A stretch of DNA of 57,917 bases from Gordonia namibiensis NBRC 108229. Its GTDB lineage: Bacteria > Actinomycetota > Actinomycetes > Mycobacteriales > Mycobacteriaceae. The notes under the pieces were generated by a model that was given only the letters and a program-made list of their open reading frames with translations, did no database searches and was not told where the DNA came from. The position numbers and the translations under genes were made by a program. The stretch lies in contig NZ_BAHE01000039.1 in the NCBI RefSeq assembly GCF_000298235.1, positions 1 to 57,917 on the forward strand. Direction: 5' to 3'. Each line of letters starts with the position of its first letter. Within the stretch, counting starts at the first letter, position 1. Of this stretch, positions 53,707-57,917 are shown one piece after another.

Positions 53707-54234
53707 TTGAAGTATCGGAAGTTTCTTGGCGCGACCATGATCGCGGCCGCATTGATGACCGGTGTCGCAGCCTGCGGTGGCGACGACAGCGACGCACCGC
53801 CCGTCCCGACCGCGACCAGCACCGCTGATGCCGGTGCCGCCGGCGGCGACACCGAATCCGAGATCACCAACGGCAGCAAGCCGCCGTCGATCGCCGCTCT
53901 CAACGAGCTGGTGGACACCGCCGTCGACCCGAAGATCCCGAGCAAGGACAAGATCGTCCTCGTCGAGGGTTCGGAGAAGGACCCGGCCATCTTCGACCAG
54001 CTGGTCAAGGCCCGCGCGGAGAACTCCGACGTCGACTGGGTCCTGGTGAACCCGGTCATCAGCGCCGGCCCGAACAAGGCCCGCGTCAAGGTCCGCATCG
54101 AGACTGCCGGCAACCCGCCGACCAACGCCGAGTCGACCATCGTCTTCGACGACGGTCGTTGGAAGCTGTCCCAGGAGACCGTGTGCAACCTGCTCGGCCT
54201 GTACCAGGTCAAGAGCCCCATGTGCGCCGCCTAG
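53707..54234 (+). CDS. Lipoprotein with MTB12/CFP2-like domain
   Basis: A 175-residue exported lipoprotein. Signal peptide with KYRK basic start, hydrophobic core and lipobox GVAAC (Cys23). After a 30-residue linker, ALNELVDTAVDPKIPSKDKI, LVEGSEKDPAIFDQLVKA and ESTIVFDDGRWKLSQETV match the small NTF2-like MTB12 (CFP2) antigen fold. The start codon is TTG 53707, with GAGGGAG six bases upstream. The family is common in mycolic-acid bacteria and its function is unknown. A strong terminator follows. Divergent from ansA. Confidence 0.78.
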   Translation: MKYRKFLGATMIAAALMTGVAACGGDDSDAPPVPTATSTADAGAAGGDTESEITNGSKPPSIAALNELVDTAVDPKIPSKDKIVLVEGSEKDPAIFDQLVKARAENSDVDWVLVNPVISAGPNKARVKVRIETAGNPPTNAESTIVFDDGRWKLSQETVCNLLGLYQVKSPMCAA

Positions 54235-54260
54235 TCGTACCGACTCGATAGACCGGGAAG

Positions 54261-54303
54261 CCGGGTTGTCCTCACCGCCAGGTGACGGACAACCCGGTTT
54301 TCT
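54261..54303 (+). terminator. Terminator of the MTB12-like gene, inside the 3' end of the opposing gene
   Basis: CCGGGTTGTCC (54261-54271) and GGACAACCCGG (54287-54297) form a perfect 11-bp stem with a 15-nt loop and a TTTTCT tail. The 3' arm lies in the last codons of the minus-strand lipoprotein gene. Confidence 0.82.
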
Positions 54304-55216
54304 GTACCAGGGGGCGGGACGGATCGGCCCCGACGAGCTCGCGCGCACCGGTGTATGTCAGCTGACCACCGACCGGCAGTCCGCGCGAGAGGTCGATCTC
54401 GACGCTGCCGCCGCCCTCGGAACTGAATCGGCTGATGGTGAGGGTGTCGCTGCCGCCCGGGATGGCGAAGACCGAGTTCACCGGGGTCTCCTCGGCGGAG
54501 AACTGGATGGTGAGACGGTTGCCGTCCCAGGCCGACAACCGGGCGTCGATGGTCTGGGTGACAGTTGCGGCCGCCGAGATGACGCGTTCGGTGCGCCACC
54601 GCGCGCCCACCGCGATCGGCTCGGTCGGCAGTGCGATCGAGGTGTTCAACGCCGTCACCAGGGACTGTTCGACGGCGAGGCGCGCTTCCTGCCCCGCCTG
54701 CTCGGGAGGGGCGAGACGCAACGCCACCGGCGCGAGTCCGGGGCCGGTGGTCAGTCCGGCCTTTGTGCCCGTCATCGCCGGCAACTGCGCGTTGAGGGAT
54801 GCGTCCGGAGACGTCACGGTGCCCAGTTCGAGTTCCAGCTCCGATTTCTCGGCGCACGAGAACCGCGCCGTCATCGGGGTCTCGACGGTCTCGGCATCGG
54901 ACGAACCCGGTGAGGCGACATCGGAGGTCGTCACCAGCGTCACGGTCTGCGCGGACGAGGTGTCGGGAGCGGGAGCGGCCACGCGGCGCTCACCCTCACC
55001 CGCGTCGACCAAGGTGACCGTGGCCCCAGCGATCGGCACCGGCGCCGCGCCGGCCGCTCGTGACGGCGATTCGTTCGCGCAACCGGCGACCGTCGCCGAG
55101 CTGGCGCCCGCAGCGTCGTCGGACTCTGACGAGCACCCTGCGACCAGCACGGACACCGCCGTGACGACAGCGCACGAGGAGACAACGGACCGGAGGACAC
55201 GACGATGCGAGGACAC
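54272..55216 (-). CDS. Secreted lipoprotein of unknown function (DUF6263-like)
   Basis: A 314-residue lipoprotein. Start GTG 55216 gives a signal peptide [20 protein letters not shown] with lipobox VLVAGC (Cys28). The body is beta-rich: [63 protein letters not shown], and a C-terminal [20 protein letters not shown]. The IxVGARW turn and lipid-anchored beta layout resemble actinobacterial DUF6263-type proteins, a tentative match. It is divergent from lspA, the lipoprotein signal peptidase, 40 bp away. Convergent with the MTB12-like lipoprotein gene. Function unknown. Confidence 0.7.
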   Translation of the reverse strand: MSSHRRVLRSVVSSCAVVTAVSVLVAGCSSESDDAAGASSATVAGCANESPSRAAGAAPVPIAGATVTLVDAGEGERRVAAPAPDTSSAQTVTLVTTSDVASPGSSDAETVETPMTARFSCAEKSELELELGTVTSPDASLNAQLPAMTGTKAGLTTGPGLAPVALRLAPPEQAGQEARLAVEQSLVTALNTSIALPTEPIAVGARWRTERVISAAATVTQTIDARLSAWDGNRLTIQFSAEETPVNSVFAIPGGSDTLTISRFSSEGGGSVEIDLSRGLPVGGQLTYTGARELVGADPSRPLVQKTGLSVTWR

Positions 55217-55256
55217 GGGTAGCCAGCGTATTCGACGGGTCGTGGACAATGAGGCT

Positions 55257-55907
55257 GTGGATGACCAACCCCTGACGGATTCCGGCAACGCGGATCCGCA
55301 CGGCGCCGAATCTCCGGACGCCGACCGCGATCGAGTCCGGTCGGACGACGCGACCCCCGCACGACGCTTCTCCAAGATGACCGCGGCTGTCCTCGGCGTC
55401 GCGCTCGTCGTGATCGGGCTGGACCTGCTGACCAAGGTCGTCGCCGTCGCGACGCTCGACCCGCAGCGTCCGATCGAGATCATCGGCGACGTCGTCACCC
55501 TGCGGCTCGTGCGCAACAGCGGGGCCGCCTTCTCGCTGGCCTCCGGGTACACGTGGGTGCTGACGATCATCGCGCTGGTCGTCGTGGCCGTCATCATCCG
55601 CTACAGCAGCAGGCTGAAGTCCTGGGGCTGGGCGGTCGGCCTGGCACTCGTGCTCGGCGGTGCGATCGGCAACCTGATCGACCGCGTCTTCCGGGCCCCG
55701 GAACCCCTGCAGGGCCACGTCGTCGATTTCATCTCGGTCGGCTGGTGGCCGGTCTTCAACATCGCCGACTCGGCGGTCGTCTGCGGGGCGATCCTCCTCG
55801 TGGTGCTCTCGGCGCTGGGATTCGACTACGACGGCAGCCGCACCGGGTGGGCCGCCCGCCGGAACAAGCACGACAACAGCGAAGACGGGGGCAGTACCCA
55901 TGCGTGA
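55257..55907 (+). CDS. lspA: Lipoprotein signal peptidase (SPase II)
   Basis: A 216-residue membrane aspartyl protease that cleaves prolipoproteins before the lipid-modified cysteine. Four membrane segments are present; the conserved stretches are [25 protein letters not shown] and [16 protein letters not shown], with the two catalytic aspartates in NLID and NIADS. A polar N-terminal tail of about 35 residues and a charged C-terminal tail ([13 protein letters not shown]) are extensions. I use GTG 55257; GTG 55242 is also in frame. The stop overlaps the pseudouridine synthase by 8 bp. Confidence 0.93.
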   Translation: MDDQPLTDSGNADPHGAESPDADRDRVRSDDATPARRFSKMTAAVLGVALVVIGLDLLTKVVAVATLDPQRPIEIIGDVVTLRLVRNSGAAFSLASGYTWVLTIIALVVVAVIIRYSSRLKSWGWAVGLALVLGGAIGNLIDRVFRAPEPLQGHVVDFISVGWWPVFNIADSAVVCGAILLVVLSALGFDYDGSRTGWAARRNKHDNSEDGGSTHA

Positions 55908-56826
55908 ATCACGTGTCGTACCGGTACCCGACGGACTCGACGGCATGCGCGTCGACGCCGGTGTCTCCCGAATGCTGGGCCTGTCGCGGACGGTCGTGGC
56001 GACCCTCGCCGAGGAGGGTGACGTCATGGTTGACGGCGTCGTCGTCGGCAAGTCGCACAAGCTCGCGGCGGGGACCCTCCTGCACGTCACACTGCCCGAG
56101 CCGGACGAGCCGCTGCGGGTCGAGCCGACCCCGGTCGAGGATCTCGAGGTCATCTACCACGACTCCGACATCGTCGTCGTCGACAAGCCGGTCGGCGTGG
56201 CCGCGCATCCGTCGCTCGGCTGGAGCGGACCCACCGTCATCGGCGCGCTGGCCGCCGCCGGCTTCCGGATCTCGACCTCCGGTGCTCATGAGCGGCAGGG
56301 GATCGTCCACCGGCTCGACGTCGGGACGTCCGGTGTCATGGTCGTCGCCGTGTCCGAACGCGCCTACACGCTGCTGAAGCGGGCGTTCAAGCAGCGGACC
56401 GTCCACAAGGGCTACCACGCCCTCGTCCAGGGGCATCTCGATCCGCCGTCGGGCACCATCGACGCGCCGATCGGCCGCCACCGCGGCAACGACTGGAAGT
56501 TCGCGGTGACCGCGAACGGCAAGCCGAGCATCACCCATTACGACACCCTCGAGATGTTCGCCGCGGCGTCGTTGATCGACGTCCATCTCGAAACCGGTCG
56601 CACACACCAGATCCGCGTCCATTTCTCGGCCTTGCATCACCCGTGCTGCGGTGACCCGACCTACGGTGCCGATCCGGTCCTGGCGAAGAAACTCGGTCTC
56701 GAACGGCAGTGGCTGCACGCGCGGACACTGCGTTTCGCGCACCCCGCAGACGGCCGCACGGTCGAGTTCAGTTCGGAGTACCCCGAGGATCTCCAGCACG
56801 CCCTCGACGTGCTGCGCGACACCTGA
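55900..56826 (+). CDS. RluA/RluD-family pseudouridine synthase
   Basis: A 308-residue RNA pseudouridine synthase. An S4 domain ([34 protein letters not shown]) precedes the catalytic domain, in which [17 protein letters not shown] carries the catalytic aspartate (HRLD). [14 protein letters not shown] and [19 protein letters not shown] are family marks. The target uridine in rRNA or tRNA cannot be read; RluD-type modification of helix 69 of 23S rRNA is likely. It overlaps lspA, the arrangement of Rv1539-Rv1540 and many bacteria. Confidence 0.92.
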   Translation: MRESRVVPVPDGLDGMRVDAGVSRMLGLSRTVVATLAEEGDVMVDGVVVGKSHKLAAGTLLHVTLPEPDEPLRVEPTPVEDLEVIYHDSDIVVVDKPVGVAAHPSLGWSGPTVIGALAAAGFRISTSGAHERQGIVHRLDVGTSGVMVVAVSERAYTLLKRAFKQRTVHKGYHALVQGHLDPPSGTIDAPIGRHRGNDWKFAVTANGKPSITHYDTLEMFAAASLIDVHLETGRTHQIRVHFSALHHPCCGDPTYGADPVLAKKLGLERQWLHARTLRFAHPADGRTVEFSSEYPEDLQHALDVLRDT

Positions 56827-56902
56827 CCGACTTGCCGGATCGCGCCGGTGGGGGACGGCATTCGTTCGGTCGTCAACCGGCGACATCACCGTGCAACTCG
56901 CC

Positions 56903-56908
56903 TAGATT
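56903..56908 (+). promoter_or_regulatory. -10 element for leaderless kinase transcript
   Basis: TAGATT ends six bases before the GTG at 56915, giving a likely leaderless start. A weak GCGACA lies 17 bp upstream as a possible -35. Confidence 0.5.
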
Positions 56909-56914
56909 GAGAGG

Positions 56915-57917
56915 GTGTTCGAGCCTGGAACGGTGATCGCCGGGTACCGCGTCGAGCGGCTCCTCGGCAGCGGCGGGATGGGTGCTGTCTTCCTCGCCCG
57001 GCACCCCGAGCTCCCCAGGTACGACGCCCTGAAAGTCCTGAAGGACTCGGCGGGCTTGACCGACAACAACTTTCGACGCCGGTTCCTCCGGGAGGCCGAG
57101 GTGGCGGCGACGCTGGACCACCCCAACATCGTCACCGTCTTCAATCGTGGCCGGGCGACCGTGCTCGTCGCGTCGAGATCCGGTCAGTCCGACCTGCTCT
57201 GGATCGCGATGCAGTACGTGCCGGGCACCGACTGTGCCCGCGAACTGCACGACATCGGACGGTTCACGCCGCCTCGGGTCGCGCACATCGTGTCGCAGGT
57301 CGCTCGCGGTATCGACCACGCCAACCGGCGCGGCCTCACCCATCGCGACGTCAAACCCGGAAACATCCTGCTCGCCGAGGTCGACGAGGACTCGCCGGTC
57401 GACGAGCAGCGGGTGCTGCTGACCGACTTCGGCGTCGCCAAGATCTCCGACGAGACCGAGGCCCTGACGTCGGTCGGCACCGTGCTCGCGACCCTGTCCT
57501 ACGCCTCACCCGAACAGCTCATGGGGCGGACGCTCGACGGCCGCAGCGACCAGTACTCCCTGGCGGCGTCCACCTTCCATCTGCTCACCGGCCGGGTGCC
57601 GTTCGACGACCGCGACACCGGGGCGGTCATCGGCGCGCATCTCGAGGAGCCGGTGCCGCGGGCGTCCGAACTCGTACCCGGGCTGCCGCCGGCGGTCGAC
57701 GCGGTGATCTCGAGGGCGATGGCGAAGACGCCGGAAGAGCGGTTCGCGACCTGTCGCGAGTTCGCCCAGGCGCTGACGGCGAGTGTCCGGCCCGTGCAAC
57801 CGCCGCCGGTACCCGACGCCGAGGCCGTCACGGTACGCGGACCCTCGCCCCGCCCGGTCTCACGGAACCATCCCGCCCCGCTGCCGGCGACCCGTCGGCC
57901 GGGGCCGCCCCCGTCTC
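56915..57917 (+). CDS. Serine/threonine protein kinase, partial (runs off the window)
   Basis: The first 334 codons of a Hanks-type kinase. VERLLGSGGMGAVFLARHPE is the glycine loop, DALKVLKD the ATP lysine, THRDVKPGNILLAE the catalytic loop and LLTDFGVAKIS the DFG segment; TLSYASPEQLMGR and LLTGRVPFDDRD follow. After the kinase domain (about residue 290) a proline-rich juxtamembrane stretch begins, and no membrane helix is reached. It follows the pseudouridine synthase by 88 bp. It is not one of the dcw kinases and could be a PknB/D/E-type receptor; the sensor part lies beyond the window. Confidence 0.85.
   Translation, partial: MFEPGTVIAGYRVERLLGSGGMGAVFLARHPELPRYDALKVLKDSAGLTDNNFRRRFLREAEVAATLDHPNIVTVFNRGRATVLVASRSGQSDLLWIAMQYVPGTDCARELHDIGRFTPPRVAHIVSQVARGIDHANRRGLTHRDVKPGNILLAEVDEDSPVDEQRVLLTDFGVAKISDETEALTSVGTVLATLSYASPEQLMGRTLDGRSDQYSLAASTFHLLTGRVPFDDRDTGAVIGAHLEEPVPRASELVPGLPPAVDAVISRAMAKTPEERFATCREFAQALTASVRPVQPPPVPDAEAVTVRGPSPRPVSRNHPAPLPATRRPGPPPS

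Overview
The window is high-GC actinobacterial DNA, almost fully coding, and carries the division/cell-wall (dcw) cluster of a mycolic-acid bacterium (order Mycobacteriales). Gene order matches my recollection of two Mycobacterium tuberculosis blocks: Rv2187 down to Rv2144c (fadD15, the ArsA-like ATPase, plsC, mannosyltransferase, RNase AS, aroG, pknL, mptA, idsA2, metF-like, lppM, dcw, wag31) and Rv1536 to Rv1540 (ileS, dinX, ansA, lspA, RluA-type synthase), here joined end to end. The lipomannan-type glycosyltransferases, LppM, PknL, Wag31 and an MTB12-like lipoprotein fit Gordonia or a close relative. The genus is an inference; no rRNA is present.

Layout. 1-7614: quinone-reductase-like MDR protein, FadD15-type ligase, two SRPBCC proteins, ArsA-like ATPase, small helical protein, ROK kinase, PlsC acyltransferase. 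7637-7840: repeat cluster. 7879-17966: GT87 mannosyltransferase fused to a MutT2-like Nudix domain, RNase AS, class II DAHP synthase, PknL, Rv2175c-like DNA-binding protein, MptA-like mannosyltransferase, polyprenyl diphosphate synthase, MetF-like reductase, LppM. 18004-21707: CrtI-like oxidoreductase, GNAT protein, an HEPN-domain gene behind a perfect LexA box, and a DUF3040 membrane protein. 21742-43718: dcw cluster mraZ-rsmH-ftsL-pbpB-murE-(murF C-terminal remnant)-mraY-murD-ftsW-murG-murC-ftsQ-ftsZ-pgeF-yggS-sepF-yggT-wag31-membrane protein. Many neighbours overlap by 4-8 bp, which suggests translational coupling. 43735-47245: terminator, promoter and T-box leader, then ileS. 47265-57917: ECF41-type sigma factor with its oxidoreductase partner, TetR regulator with twin operators and a Ddn-like reductase, DinX polymerase, asparaginase, two lipoproteins, lspA, pseudouridine synthase, and a Ser/Thr kinase cut off by the window end.

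Most unusual points: (1) full-length murF is missing from its place between murE and mraY, where only a 174-residue protein resembling the MurF C-terminal domain remains; (2) a membrane mannosyltransferase is fused to a nucleotide-pool Nudix hydrolase; (3) an inverted, precisely spaced array of six CCCCAC (GTGGGG) boxes lies about 270 bp upstream of mraZ, resembling MraZ boxes in the opposite orientation; (4) a LexA box sits directly downstream of a good -10 element in front of the HEPN gene; (5) tandem palindromic repeats occupy the ftsZ leader. I found no CRISPR array, prophage, insertion sequence, rRNA or tRNA gene.
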